From the NCBI RefSeq assembly GCF_900095225.1, contig NZ_LT607416.1, positions 237,033-301,032 of the forward strand: a DNA stretch of 64,000 nucleotides, written 5' to 3'. Positions 25,226 to 32,775 of this stretch are shown here, piece by piece. Position 1 is the first letter of the stretch. Each line of letters begins with the position of its first letter. Both the position numbers and the translations under genes were made by a program. Origin of the DNA: Pseudomonas sp. UMAB-08 (lineage in GTDB: Bacteria; Pseudomonadota; Gammaproteobacteria; Pseudomonadales; Pseudomonadaceae). A model generated the notes under the pieces. The model saw only the letters and a program-made list of their open reading frames with translations. It did no database searches and was not told the origin of the DNA.

Positions 25226-25598
25226 GGGCGTAACAGCGAATAACCACAGGCGGCGGATTGCAGCTGCCATGGCGGGCGGGGAGGCATTGCACCCTGCCGC
25301 GTTCATGGCTTTCGGTAATGGCGGGCACACGCCCGAGCTCAAGGCGAAGGCTGTAGACCCGGAGGCTAATGGCCTGGTTAACGAGCTGATACGCAAGCCT
25401 CTGAGCGCCGTTAGTCAAGACGATCTCTTTTCGGTAACAGGCTCAGGGCGCCTCGAATCACAGGATCTGATCAACGTCTTCGTCTCCGAAGCTGCGCTCC
25501 TTGACTCTCAGGGCAACCTGCTGGGCATCCGCAACTTTCGGCCAAAGATTAAAGAATCGGACGAGAGCTATCTCGTAAAAATCAAGCTTCGTTACTAA
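25218..25598 (+). CDS. Tail-collar fibre-like adaptor protein (126 aa)
   Basis: ATG 25218 overlaps the end of the preceding gene. The segment HPAAFMAFGNGGHTPELKAK, followed by a beta-rich half, matches the start of phage tail-collar/tail-fibre N-terminal proteins that dock fibres on the baseplate. Its position between the I-like protein and the long fibre gene supports an adaptor role. The family assignment is moderate because the protein is short. Confidence 0.6.
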   Translation: MAEGVTANNHRRRIAAAMAGGEALHPAAFMAFGNGGHTPELKAKAVDPEANGLVNELIRKPLSAVSQDDLFSVTGSGRLESQDLINVFVSEAALLDSQGNLLGIRNFRPKIKESDESYLVKIKLRY

Positions 25599-25616
25599 CT
25601 CTTTTAAGGAGGGAGC

Positions 25617-28223
25617 ATGCCGCTTCCACATTCAAGCATTACGCCGTTGCCCAACAATGAGCCTGATGCAGTTCCATCTCTTTGGAACACTCGATATGAA
25701 GAGATTGATGCCAACTTCAACAATCTTGATGGCCGCCAGGAGCTGTCCGAAGCCGACCTGCTCAAGGCCCGCGGCGAATTCCCAGCCCTTGGCGACCGCA
25801 TTGACTCGATTGCTCAGGCGCTCGGCGACCTGACTGGTGACGTTGGCGGCCTGCAGGCGACCACGGCGCCCATGGTTTCCCGTGCGGTGAACTTGGATTG
25901 GCTGTATCGCGGCAATGCGATCAACTTCGAGTTGTTCGTGTCGGGTTACACGCTCATTGATTCGTTGGCAGTTGCCGTCATTCAAGGCGTGAGCGGCGAT
26001 GACTCCATTGACGTGGCTAGCACTGCGGATCTCAAGGCCGGCGAATACTATGTTCTGTATGACCGGACCAACGTAGGCTCCGGCGAGGGCGGCATTGGCG
26101 GCGGCGCTGCTGTGCCGGTATTGGTTCAGATCGTCTCCATCCTGTCGTCTACCCGTGTTCGCCTGGCCGGAAACCTGACTGCCGGCTGGACTTCCACTGC
26201 CTTCTTGGCTCGCTCTAGCTTTAACACTGTCACTGGCGCGGGCTCGCTCGTTCCTGGCGATATCTACCTGAGCAAAGCCATTACCATTGGTGATGATGCA
26301 ATCGGCGGCGCTGTCGTTATTCGCCGCTCGCTGAACGCCGGCCTGGCTCGTCTGTACTATCGCGACGCCTATCAAAAGACTTGGAAAGAGACCGGCTGGT
26401 CGATGCGCCGCACTGGTGGCACTATTCCGGCCGGTTTCGCAGACTACGAGTACATCCTGCCGATGCGTGGCGAGGGATGGCTTCGCCTTGACGCTTCGGG
26501 CGAAGCGTTCGTCACTCAGCACATTATTGCCCTCGGCACAGCAACCGGGCTGGGCGGGTTTATCAACCCAGATTTGCGCCCAAACACGCCGGCAATCAGC
26601 TCGCCTGTCGCTGCCGCAACTGCCGTAATGGCGCGCCCAACCCTGGCGATCTCTGGCTACTCCAGCCCGGCGTCGGTGGCTCAGGCAGCTGTACAGTTTC
26701 AAATCTCGACTGATGCTGCGTTTGCAACGGTCTTGCATGACTCGGGCGCGCTGGGTTCCGGGCTCTCCTACCCGATGCCGGATGGCGTCTTGGCCGTGAA
26801 CGTTGCTTATAAGCTTCGCGCTCGAGTCCAGGACGTTGCTGGACTGTGGTCTGATTGGTCCGTCGTGACCACATTTACCACTGCGGCTTCATTCGCCTAC
26901 GTCGCGGCGCCAAGCATTACCGGGCCTGCCAACAACGCAACGGACATTCCCGAGCAGCCAACCCTGTCTTGCAGCGCCTTTGCCATGGTTGGCGGTACGG
27001 ATACGCACTCCGCCAGCCAGTTCCAGGTTCGGGCGGCGGCCGGCAGTTACACCGCGCCGGTTTTTGATAGCGGCACCGACACCGTCAACAAGCTGTCAAT
27101 TGTTGTCCCGGCGGGTAAATTGCTCGCGGGCCAATCGGTTTACTATGCTCGCGTTCGCCAGCAGGGCGCCACAAAGGGCTTCGGCGAGTGGTCAACCGAG
27201 GTGAAATTCACCACTAAATCGGCGTTCGCTACGATTATCGGCCTGGCTCTTTTGACGACTGGCGGCGGCAGCGGCACTTGGTCGCGCATTGATGAGAATG
27301 GCGCTGCCAAAGTTACGGATGCCGCGTTTTTCAGCAGCCATCAGACCTATGGCCAGATCCAGGATGTCACTATCGACTCCCAGGCCATGGTCAAGATCCC
27401 TGCCTTCTACGTGAAGTCAGCGGCTATCGCCAGTGGAGTTAACGCTGGCAAGCGCGCCTGGTGGATCTCTGACCAGCCGGCGGCCGGATTCGTTCTGCAC
27501 CCAGCATTTATGGAAGCAGGCGCTCCGATCGCTCAGTTCTGGGTTGGCAAATATCAAGGTACGACCGATAGCGCCAAGCTGGGCTCCAAGGCTGGCCTGA
27601 CTCCGCTGGTAAGTATCGACTTTCCGACCATGCAGGCCCGCGCCACTGCTCGCAACGTCTCCGGCGTTACCGGTTTCGCACTGTGGAACTACTACCAGCT
27701 GGAGGCAATCCAGCTGCTTTGCGCCATCGAAATGGGCGGAGCGGACAGCCAGGCACTTATCGGCCAGGGCAACGTCAGCACTAGCGCCGTGCAGGCTGTT
27801 GATAGCACCACAGTCGCCCAGGCCACTTGGCGCGGGATCGTTGGTCTCTGGGGCAACGTCTGGCAGATGGTTGATGGTCTGCAAACCGATGCCAGCAGCA
27901 AGTTCAAGATCTGGGATAAGTCGGGCAACAAAAGCTACATCACGACAAACCAGACCGCTCCGGCCAGCGGCACGTACCCAGTCACATTCTCAACCGACAG
28001 CGGCGCCAACCATGACCTGAGTGTCAGCTTCCTGCCGGCCACTGGGGATGCCACGGCCGGAAACGGCTCGACGGGCGATATCTTCTATCAGAACCCGAAC
28101 TGCGTGGCTTACCACGGTGGCTATTATGGCTACGGCTCGAGCGCCGGCCTGTTCAATTTGAGCGTCCTCTACGCCTCGTCGTACTCGAGCACGAACATCG
28201 GCGGCCGCCTCGCAAAGGTGTAG
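25617..28223 (+). CDS. Tail-fibre receptor-binding protein with DGR-variable C-terminus (868 aa)
   Basis: The N-terminus (PHSSITPLPNNEPDAVPSLW) is a docking segment. Two fibronectin III-like domains begin near residues 323 and 431. From about residue 530 the protein has a C-type-lectin/formylglycine-enzyme-like fold with the marker GNVWQMVDG at 746-754. This is the fold used by DGR variable proteins such as phage BPP-1 Mtd. The last 35 residues are encoded by the variable repeat (28114-28216), and the stop codon is only five bases after its end. The protein is the likely receptor-binding tip, altered by the downstream reverse transcriptase. AGGAGG lies just upstream of ATG 25617. Confidence 0.9.
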   Translation: MPLPHSSITPLPNNEPDAVPSLWNTRYEEIDANFNNLDGRQELSEADLLKARGEFPALGDRIDSIAQALGDLTGDVGGLQATTAPMVSRAVNLDWLYRGNAINFELFVSGYTLIDSLAVAVIQGVSGDDSIDVASTADLKAGEYYVLYDRTNVGSGEGGIGGGAAVPVLVQIVSILSSTRVRLAGNLTAGWTSTAFLARSSFNTVTGAGSLVPGDIYLSKAITIGDDAIGGAVVIRRSLNAGLARLYYRDAYQKTWKETGWSMRRTGGTIPAGFADYEYILPMRGEGWLRLDASGEAFVTQHIIALGTATGLGGFINPDLRPNTPAISSPVAAATAVMARPTLAISGYSSPASVAQAAVQFQISTDAAFATVLHDSGALGSGLSYPMPDGVLAVNVAYKLRARVQDVAGLWSDWSVVTTFTTAASFAYVAAPSITGPANNATDIPEQPTLSCSAFAMVGGTDTHSASQFQVRAAAGSYTAPVFDSGTDTVNKLSIVVPAGKLLAGQSVYYARVRQQGATKGFGEWSTEVKFTTKSAFATIIGLALLTTGGGSGTWSRIDENGAAKVTDAAFFSSHQTYGQIQDVTIDSQAMVKIPAFYVKSAAIASGVNAGKRAWWISDQPAAGFVLHPAFMEAGAPIAQFWVGKYQGTTDSAKLGSKAGLTPLVSIDFPTMQARATARNVSGVTGFALWNYYQLEAIQLLCAIEMGGADSQALIGQGNVSTSAVQAVDSTTVAQATWRGIVGLWGNVWQMVDGLQTDASSKFKIWDKSGNKSYITTNQTAPASGTYPVTFSTDSGANHDLSVSFLPATGDATAGNGSTGDIFYQNPNCVAYHGGYYGYGSSAGLFNLSVLYASSYSSTNIGGRLAKV
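28114..28216 (+). repeat. DGR variable repeat (VR)
   Basis: These 103 bases align without gaps to 29244-29346 (offset 1130) with nine mismatches at 28122, 28131, 28141, 28162, 28167, 28168, 28170, 28182 and 28189. Every mismatch is an A in the template copy (five to T, three to G, one to C). The last 27 bases, including a GC-rich block CGGCGGCCGCCTCGC, are identical and probably contain the initiation-of-mutagenic-homology site. Upstream of 28114 similarity continues for about 10 bp but with non-A changes. Confidence 0.95.
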
Positions 28224-28224
28224 T

Positions 28225-28284
28225 GAGCCCTGTGGCTTGAGTCTTGTTTTGGGCTGCCCGCCGAGCGGGCGCCCTGCTTTTTTT
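28225..28284 (+). terminator. Hairpins downstream of VR: small 4-nt-loop hairpin and terminator
   Basis: A small stem (GAGCC / GGCTT, CTGT loop) at 28225-28238 begins 8 bp after the VR end. A strong hairpin follows at 28251-28274 (GGGC-CCCGC / GCGGG-GCCC, 3-nt loop) with seven T residues at 28278-28284. The second is a clear rho-independent terminator for the fibre transcript. In BPP-1 a hairpin just after the VR promotes retrohoming, so either element could serve this role here; that is inference. Confidence 0.8.
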
Positions 28285-28295
28285 AGGGGATTTTG

Positions 28296-28865
28296 ATGAA
28301 GATCGAGAACAATGTTCTAACTGTTGGGGAAGTCAGCATTCCCCTTGGCTTGGTGGCTTCTGCCGCCAAGGTTCGAGTGTGGCGGGTGCCTGCTGCCTAC
28401 CGCGAGAGCGGCCTGTTTGTCGCGGTTGATCTTGCTGGCCAGCCATCCGAAGTCCCGGCCTGCTCTCTCGCAGCGACCGAGTACCTGGGCGAGCTTGAGT
28501 ATGACGCTGACGATTCCTTGCAGCTGAATGCCTCGAAAGCGGCAAAGCTCATGGAAATCAATGCTTTGTGCGACGACGCGCTGAGCGAGCTAGCATCGAC
28601 CTATCCGTCTGGCGAAATGCAGAGCTGGAGCCAGCAAGCCAAAGAGGCTGATCTTTACGCGGCAGATCCTACAGTTGCAACGCCAATGCTTTCGGCGATC
28701 GCGGATGCCCGAGGCATGACCGTTGCTGAAATGGCGGAGCGTGTCGCCGCGAACGTTATCGCCTATAGCTCCGCTTCTGGCGCGCTGATTGGTCGCCGCC
28801 TTGCTGCGGAAGACGCGCTTTCCTTGGCGGCAACGCCTGAGCAGGTCGCTGAGGTCACCTGGTGA
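28296..28865 (+). CDS. Tail-fibre assembly chaperone-like protein (189 aa)
   Basis: ATG 28296 follows an AGGGG site, just after the terminator. The helical C-terminal part (KAAKLMEINALCDDALSELA; RVAANVIAYSSASGAL) resembles the helical domain common at the end of phage tail-fibre assembly proteins, while the N-terminal 80 residues are beta-rich. It is encoded right after the fibre, as fibre chaperones usually are, and overlaps the Avd gene by four bases. Chaperone function is inferred from position and general pattern. Unusually, it separates the VR gene from the rest of the DGR cassette. Confidence 0.62.
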   Translation: MKIENNVLTVGEVSIPLGLVASAAKVRVWRVPAAYRESGLFVAVDLAGQPSEVPACSLAATEYLGELEYDADDSLQLNASKAAKLMEINALCDDALSELASTYPSGEMQSWSQQAKEADLYAADPTVATPMLSAIADARGMTVAEMAERVAANVIAYSSASGALIGRRLAAEDALSLAATPEQVAEVTW

Positions 28866-29212
28866 GCGAAGCCCACCTTATGCTCATGACAAAGCTGGAG
28901 GAGCTGGATGCTTACACGCATACAGTTCTCCACCAGTTTCCAAAGATTGAGCGGCATCTATTGTGTGCTGAACTTCGCTCCACCATGAATCAGCTGTTGC
29001 GGCTTACGGTCGTATCGTGGAAGCGTAAGCAGAAGACGGCGGCGCTCTTTGATCTTGATGTGGAGATCGAAGTTTGCCGGGGCTTGGTCCGCAAAGCCCA
29101 CCGATTAACTTATATCACCACGCACAGGCTTGACGTATGGATGCGGCATGTAAACGAAATTGGACGGATTGTCGGCGCTTGGATTAAGAGCGAGGCGGCC
29201 GTTAAGCGATAA
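28862..29212 (+). CDS. avd: DGR accessory variability determinant (Avd), 116 aa
   Basis: A small basic all-helical protein of the size and pattern of Avd/four-helix-bundle proteins: KLEELDAYTHTVLHQFPKIE, then AELRSTMNQLLRLTV, EIEVCRGLVRKAHRL and DVWMRHVNEIGRIVGAWI. In known DGRs a pentamer of Avd binds the reverse transcriptase and the template RNA and is essential for mutagenic retrohoming. The gene starts at GTG 28862 overlapping the previous stop and ends 31 bp before the template repeat. This place between the variable gene and TR is standard for DGRs. Confidence 0.88.
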   Translation: MSEAHLMLMTKLEELDAYTHTVLHQFPKIERHLLCAELRSTMNQLLRLTVVSWKRKQKTAALFDLDVEIEVCRGLVRKAHRLTYITTHRLDVWMRHVNEIGRIVGAWIKSEAAVKR

Positions 29213-29243
29213 AACTCTGCAAGACATTGGGCAATGGTTTATT

Positions 29244-29346
29244 ACGGTGGCAATTATGGCAACGGCTCGAACGCCGGCCTGTTCAATTTGAACGTCAACA
29301 ACGCCTCGTCGAACTCGAACACGAACATCGGCGGCCGCCTCGCAAA
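29244..29346 (+). repeat. DGR template repeat (TR)
   Basis: The noncoding template is 103 bp with 27 adenines by my count. In the VR frame it holds ten AAY (Asn) codons, the typical DGR design in which adenine mutagenesis of AAC gives many amino acids but no stop codon. Eight of the ten are changed in the current VR. It lies between avd and the reverse transcriptase gene. Short open frames across it are not considered genes. Confidence 0.95.
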
Positions 29347-29438
29347 CGATTAACGCCAGAAGTTGGCGGCTTACGGGCCTCCTCCCAGCGCGGTTCCTTT
29401 GGGGCCATTGTCCAGACCATGTTGTCAAAGATTTACAG

Positions 29439-29477
29439 AGCGCAGCGGCAAGTACCTTCGGGGAAAGTGGCTGCGCT
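29439..29477 (+). ncRNA. Structured spacer of the DGR template RNA
   Basis: In the 181-bp gap between TR and the reverse transcriptase start, a perfect 8-bp inverted repeat (AGCGCAGC / GCTGCGCT) encloses a 23-nt loop holding a CC-TTCG-GG mini-hairpin. In BPP-1 the template RNA extends past TR into a structured spacer that binds Avd and primes cDNA synthesis. This hairpin is a candidate equivalent. RNA boundaries cannot be seen from sequence. Confidence 0.55.
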
Positions 29478-29527
29478 CGCCTTCTTATCACCAACTCTCC
29501 TATATATTTAGGTCTAAGGCTTATGAA

Positions 29528-30598
29528 GTGCCTACCACAATATCGGGTCTTTGGGGTCAAATAACCGACTTCAATAATCTGTATCAAGCCTTTCTTGAGG
29601 CTCGTAAAGGAAAGCGCAATCGCGCAAGCGTTATGCGGTTTGCGGCAAACGTCGAAGAAAACATCGTAAATATTCAGAATCATCTGATTTGGAAGAGCTG
29701 GACGCCAGGCGCCCCGCGCGAATTCGTGGTCAAAGAGCCAAAGCTAAGGCTTATCCAAGCGCCGCCATTCATTGATCGAGTCATTCATCACGCTCTTGTG
29801 CGCGTTATCGGCCCGCTATTCGAGCGCAAATTTATCCATGACTCCTATGCATGCCGAATCGGCAAGGGCACTCAGGCCGCCGTATTCCGCGCCCAGCGCT
29901 TCATGCGTATCGCCAAGCGCAACCACGGCGATAAGGTCTACGTGCTAAAAGCAGACATCAGCAAGTTCTTCGCGAGCATTAAACACAAAGTGTTGCTAGG
30001 TGAGATCAAGCGAACGGTCTCCGACCCCGACGTGATTTGGCTTTGGCAGAAGATCATTGAAGGTTACGGCCACGAGGACGGCGTAGGTCTACCAGTTGGC
30101 GCGCTGACGAGCCAGCTTGGCGCGAATATCATGCTCAACCGCCTTGACCATGTAGCGAAGGATCAGATGGGCATTAAATACTATGTTCGCTACATGGATG
30201 ATTTTATAGCGGTACTGCCTGATAAAGAATCCGCCCTGCAAGTTCTGGAAAGCCTTGGACTTGAAGTTACTTCGCTCTCCCTCGCGCTTAATCCTAAGAC
30301 CGCCATTCACCCATGGCAGCGTGGGCTAGATTTTTGCGGTTATCGAATATGGCCGACACACATCCTCCCAAGAAAAAGAAATATCAAACGGGCTCGCAAA
30401 AACTTCAAATCTCTTGCGCGCAAGTATGCCAGGCGCGCTATTGACCAAATCCACGTTCGGCAACGGGTCTGCAGCTTTCTGGCCTACACAAAGCACTGCG
30501 ACGCGAATAGGACGGTGGCGGCCATTCTCGGCGAGCTACGTCTGGTCCGGTGCCCGGAAAAAGCGGCCAGGGAGGCATTTTCTGTAACTGCATCCTAA
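29528..30598 (+). CDS. DGR reverse transcriptase (about 356 aa)
   Basis: The protein has all reverse transcriptase motifs: VLKADISKFFASI (motif A), GALTSQ at 191-196 in place of the QGxxxSP seen in other bacterial RTs, and catalytic YMDD at 222-225 in YVRYMDDFIAV. The [I/V/L]GxxxSQ-type variant is characteristic of DGR enzymes. It lacks the maturase/endonuclease parts of group II introns. I chose GTG 29528, with AAGG 8 bp upstream, because known DGR RTs begin shortly before the conserved LWGQITDFNNLYQAFLEAR region; a longer frame to 29363 covers the structured spacer. It copies the TR RNA with errors at adenines to rewrite the fibre tip. Confidence 0.95.
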   Translation: MPTTISGLWGQITDFNNLYQAFLEARKGKRNRASVMRFAANVEENIVNIQNHLIWKSWTPGAPREFVVKEPKLRLIQAPPFIDRVIHHALVRVIGPLFERKFIHDSYACRIGKGTQAAVFRAQRFMRIAKRNHGDKVYVLKADISKFFASIKHKVLLGEIKRTVSDPDVIWLWQKIIEGYGHEDGVGLPVGALTSQLGANIMLNRLDHVAKDQMGIKYYVRYMDDFIAVLPDKESALQVLESLGLEVTSLSLALNPKTAIHPWQRGLDFCGYRIWPTHILPRKRNIKRARKNFKSLARKYARRAIDQIHVRQRVCSFLAYTKHCDANRTVAAILGELRLVRCPEKAAREAFSVTAS

Positions 30599-30624
30599 GC
30601 CCTCATTAATGGGGAGGGTTACAG

Positions 30625-30999
30625 ATGTTAGTTATAAGGTTTCTGCTTGCGGCAGTGGTTGCAGCAGCTCTATTGGGCTGCTCCACCGCCGGCAAAGTCG
30701 TCTCTACCGTGGGCAGCGCGGTCTATTCAACCGCGTCTGCCGCTGTGACGGTGTACTGCTCAAAGCCCGAAGTGGAGCGGGCGGCGATTCAGCTGGTTAT
30801 CTCCGGTCACGCCTACTCGAGCGAGTTGTGTCCCATCGTGAATGGGGATTCTTCGATTGCAGCTGAGCTTGCAGAAGTTGCTCAGGATAAGGCTGCTGGC
30901 GTGGTTAATGGCGCGATTGAAAGCGCTGTGGCTGACGGCTCGATCACGGAAAGCCAGGCCGCGCAGATCATCTCTCCTGTCGTGGCGGGTGAGCAATGA
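30625..30999 (+). CDS. Prophage lipoprotein of unknown function (124 aa)
   Basis: The N-terminus is a lipoprotein signal (hydrophobic residues 2-17, lipobox LLGC with Cys19). The mature part is Ala/Val/Ser-rich with two Cys and helical repeats, ending SQAAQIISPVVAGE. A GGGGAGGG site precedes ATG 30625. It is encoded after the RT and overlaps the DUF1353 gene. It may be an accessory (lysogenic conversion or superinfection exclusion) protein or a spanin-like lysis protein; nothing in the sequence decides. Confidence 0.6.
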   Translation: MLVIRFLLAAVVAAALLGCSTAGKVVSTVGSAVYSTASAAVTVYCSKPEVERAAIQLVISGHAYSSELCPIVNGDSSIAAELAEVAQDKAAGVVNGAIESAVADGSITESQAAQIISPVVAGEQ

Positions 31000-31478
31000 G
31001 AAAGGAAATGATCGGCCCAGGGATTGGTCAGTTCGCCTCAGTCCCCCAGTTCCTACCCTACGGCCCCGGCGAATGGGTGATGATGAGCGACCTTACGCTG
31101 AATGGCGTGATGATCGTCCCGAAATACTTCATCACCGACTTTGCGTCCATCCCTTGGGTTGTTCAGCCGATCTTCAACTCGCTGGATATGCTGCTTGAGT
31201 TCATACCTCACGACTGGGCGTACTGCCTGAATGAAAAGTCACGCGCCGACTGTGACAACCTGCTCAGCGATATCATGGAGCGGTCAAAGCCTGGCGATGT
31301 CCGCTGCGATCTTATCTATGCCGGCGTTCGCGCGGGTGGCTGGTATCGTTACGGCCAATGCAAGGGCGGGCCAAAGAGAGAGGACTTTGCGTGGGAGTTA
31401 ATGAGCGACTACGAAGTTCTGCTGTACGAGTCTGCTTATAAGCTGGGAAGCAACCATGCCGCTAGTTCGGCGCAGTAA
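30996..31478 (+). CDS. DUF1353 family protein (160 aa)
   Basis: The markers VPKYFITDFASIP (about residues 42-54) followed by PHDWAYCLN (about 71-79) are diagnostic of the DUF1353 family, common near the ends of phage genomes and of unknown function. The conserved Asp/His residues hint at a metal-binding hydrolase-like fold. ATG 30996 overlaps the lipoprotein stop. It is the last plus-strand phage gene before the integrase. Confidence 0.78.
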   Translation: MRKEMIGPGIGQFASVPQFLPYGPGEWVMMSDLTLNGVMIVPKYFITDFASIPWVVQPIFNSLDMLLEFIPHDWAYCLNEKSRADCDNLLSDIMERSKPGDVRCDLIYAGVRAGGWYRYGQCKGGPKREDFAWELMSDYEVLLYESAYKLGSNHAASSAQ

Positions 31479-31481
31479 TTA

Positions 31482-31509
31482 AAGAAAGGGCCGGGCAATG
31501 CCTCGGCCC
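31482..31509 (-). terminator. Terminator at the convergent end of int and the phage late genes
   Basis: A GC-rich hairpin (GGGCCG / CGGCCC with inner pairs, 31488-31509) abuts the integrase stop codon. On the minus strand it is followed by TTTCTTT, so it serves the integrase; it may also stop plus-strand transcription from the DUF1353 gene. Confidence 0.7.
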
Positions 31510-32771
31510 TATCTCCAGGCGTTCACGCGCGATGCGAAGTCATCAGTCTTCTCTTTCGTCATTCCCTCGGCCAGCGCTTCGAGGTAATCCGCGTACCACT
31601 GCATCATGTATCGCCGCTGTGGCAAGTAACGGGCTTTGTTATATACCCCGCTAATGCCGTCCTCCTTATGCGCAAGTTGCGACTCAACGTGATCCTTGAT
31701 CCATTCATGCTCGCGCAGCAGTGTACTCGCGGTATGCCGGGTGCCGTGTCCAACCAGCTTGCGGGCGTAACCGATCTTTGCAAACGAGTGATTGATGGTG
31801 TTCTCGCTCATTACCGGTTGCTTTGGTCCGATGCCGGGGAACAGGTAGCGGCTTTGCCCTGTCATGTTTCGCAATTCAATCAGGGCGGCCACCGCCTGGG
31901 TGCATAAGGGGACGTGATGGTCGCGGCGCATCTTCATCTTTGCGGCGGGGATGATCCAGGTGGCGTCATCCAAGTCGAACTCTGACCACTCTGCCCAGCG
32001 GATCATGCCCGGGCGACTCGCAGTCCATATTGTCAGCCAGGCAGCCGTTCGGGCGCCGAGCCTGCTGGTCGACTTCTTCATTGCCTTCAAGAATGCCGGG
32101 AGTTCGTGCTCGAGCAGGTGAGGGTGCTGCTCGGTTTCAGGCGCTTCCGCTGCGATCGCGAGCAGCTCTGAGGCTGGGTTGTTTTCGCAAAGTCCGCGGG
32201 CAATGGCCTGGCTGAAAATCTCCTTTAGCCAGCCCCGCGTTTTCTTTGCCACGTTGTGAGCCTGGCGATCCTCAATGCTGGACTGGAGCGCTGCGCAGTG
32301 GCGGCGAGTGATTTCCAGCAGCGGCATTGCGCCTAGCGCGGGGAGAATGTCCTTATCAAGGTAGGTGCGAATCTTCGACAGGGTGGCGTCGGCTCGACCG
32401 TCCTTGACCTTCTTTAGATACCAGGCTTCTGCCGCCGAGCGAAACAGGCTCTCTTCGGTTGCCGCTTCTACCTTCTTCGACGACTGCCGGTGCTGGATCG
32501 GATCAATACCGCTTTCGACGAGGCCGGCCACCTCTGATGCTTTTTCGCGTGCGCGCTTGGCCGATACCTCGGGGTAGCCGCCAAGCCCTATCCACGTCCA
32601 TTTCCCGTCTGCTTTTTTGTGGCGAAGCTCCCAGCGCTTCCTCCCATTCGGGGACACGACGAAATACAGCCGGTCAATGCCGTAGCCTTCCCGGTATTCC
32701 TTTTCTTCTGGCTCAAGGGAGGCCAGGACGGTGTCGGCCAGGGGGCGCCGCTTGATATCAGATCGCTTCAT
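31509..32771 (-). CDS. int: Phage tyrosine integrase, P4 type (420 aa)
   Basis: A site-specific recombinase with the three-part P4-type layout: an N-terminal arm-binding domain (ending around GKWTWIGLGGYPEVSAKRAR, about residues 55-75), a SAM-like core-binding domain, and the catalytic domain. The latter has an active-site Arg in TASRPGMIRWAEW, the HGTRHT box, and the nucleophile within GVYNKARYL near the C-terminus. The start was set at ATG 32771 rather than the longer frame to 32921, because the promoter and repeat sites lie in that stretch and the family normally begins close to this Met. The gene reads away from the tRNA-Leu gene at the chromosome junction, the usual arrangement for tRNA-targeting elements. 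Confidence 0.93.
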   Translation of the reverse strand: MKRSDIKRRPLADTVLASLEPEEKEYREGYGIDRLYFVVSPNGRKRWELRHKKADGKWTWIGLGGYPEVSAKRAREKASEVAGLVESGIDPIQHRQSSKKVEAATEESLFRSAAEAWYLKKVKDGRADATLSKIRTYLDKDILPALGAMPLLEITRRHCAALQSSIEDRQAHNVAKKTRGWLKEIFSQAIARGLCENNPASELLAIAAEAPETEQHPHLLEHELPAFLKAMKKSTSRLGARTAAWLTIWTASRPGMIRWAEWSEFDLDDATWIIPAAKMKMRRDHHVPLCTQAVAALIELRNMTGQSRYLFPGIGPKQPVMSENTINHSFAKIGYARKLVGHGTRHTASTLLREHEWIKDHVESQLAHKEDGISGVYNKARYLPQRRYMMQWYADYLEALAEGMTKEKTDDFASRVNAWR

Positions 32772-32775
32772 CGTA

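Noticed and set aside
28081..28113. Extending the VR further upstream
   Set aside because: Similarity to TR continues for about 10 bp, but the mismatches there are not at template adenines, so mutagenesis probably ends near 28114.
29227..29511. Open frame of 94 codons across the template repeat
   Set aside because: It reads TR and the structured spacer in a frame different from the VR frame, has no ribosome site and an unnatural Arg/Glu/Gln-rich composition; TR is noncoding.
30556..30596. GGAAAA at the end of the RT gene as a promoter for the lipoprotein gene
   Set aside because: The hexamer at the right distance is CATCCT, lacking the TA shared by the other copies.
29528..30598. RT as part of a group II intron or a retron
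   Set aside because: No maturase or endonuclease domain, no intron RNA ends, no retron msr/msd-like element; VR/TR and Avd make a DGR clear.
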